From Rhodospirillaceae bacterium (GTDB lineage Bacteria; Pseudomonadota; Alphaproteobacteria; Rhodospirillales; JABHCV01), in assembly GCA_013204045.1 (NCBI GenBank), contig JABMOQ010000017.1:1-34043 (forward strand): a stretch of DNA of 34,043 nucleotides, read 5' to 3'. The notes beneath the pieces are model-generated. The model worked only from the letters and a program-made list of their open reading frames with translations, made no database searches and was not told the origin of the DNA. Below are positions 33,944-34,043 of this stretch, in pieces; position 1 is the stretch's first letter, and every line of letters starts with the position of its first letter. A program made the position numbers and the translations under genes.

Positions 33944-34043
33944 CTTGTTTCCTTCCCCTCAATTAACCCTTAAGTGGGCGACCTTAAACACAGTGACACT
34001 TCACTGACCGCCCTTGAATGACTCGATGCACGTTGCGTTTCTA
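33944..34043 (-). promoter_or_regulatory. Leader of the YeiH operon
   Basis: The leftward gene at 33943 has AAGGAAA upstream. A CAGTG-N6-CACTG inverted repeat lies near 33990-34005 on the plus strand and may be an operator. No complete upstream gene is visible before the window ends. Confidence 0.3.

Overview
The window reads as chromosome of a GC-rich, flagellated alphaproteobacterium, most likely a Rhodospirillales member (Magnetospirillum/Thalassospira-like; this is inference). The indicators are a CckA-type hybrid kinase, a perfect TTAA-N7-TTAA CtrA-type site among flagellar genes, GAAC-N7-GAAC SOS boxes upstream of recA, and the flhB-cckA and recA-alaS gene order. Nearly all genes are intact, and core and housekeeping functions dominate.

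Layout. Positions 1-424 hold no intact gene, only a possible degraded reading frame. Positions 425-8857 form a mixed block: EamA transporter, Uup-type ABC-F ATPase, PhnA-like zinc protein, HI0933-type flavoprotein, YaiI/DUF188 protein, membrane-anchored ClpP-like protein, a small membrane protein with a DUF302 protein, a 63-aa protein, an exported DsrE-like protein and Hsp20. Positions 8993-14388 carry two divergent flagellar export/rod operons. The leftward one is a stand-alone FlhB C-domain protein, an unknown 103-aa protein, fliO and fliP. The rightward one is flgB, flgC, fliE, fliQ, fliR and flhB, followed at once by cckA (14416-16959). A CtrA-type site lies in the region between the two operons.

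Positions 17033-18910 are a complete IS1595-family element. It has 28-bp imperfect terminal inverted repeats, a perfect 8-bp target duplication (CTCACCAA), an intact transposase, and two AT-richer cargo genes: a two-TM protein and a 60-aa protein. It is inserted between cckA and recA, six bases from a perfect SOS box.

Positions 19061-25635 carry recA, alaS, an MFS transporter and an MscS channel. Then come a leftward CheZ-like protein and secreted cyclophilin pair, a small basic protein, a glycerate 2-kinase and pyruvate kinase pair (lower glycolysis / glyoxylate salvage), an AEC transporter, a leftward UspA-like and SRPBCC-like pair, and a leftward YeiH-family exporter with a previously uncalled 51-aa membrane microprotein.

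The observations most worth a second look are the IS1595 cargo element beside the recA SOS box, the CtrA site in an operon that ends in cckA, a possible RNA thermometer over the hsp20 ribosome-binding site, the YeiH microprotein, and the CheZ-like protein ending in a FliM-like CheY-binding peptide.
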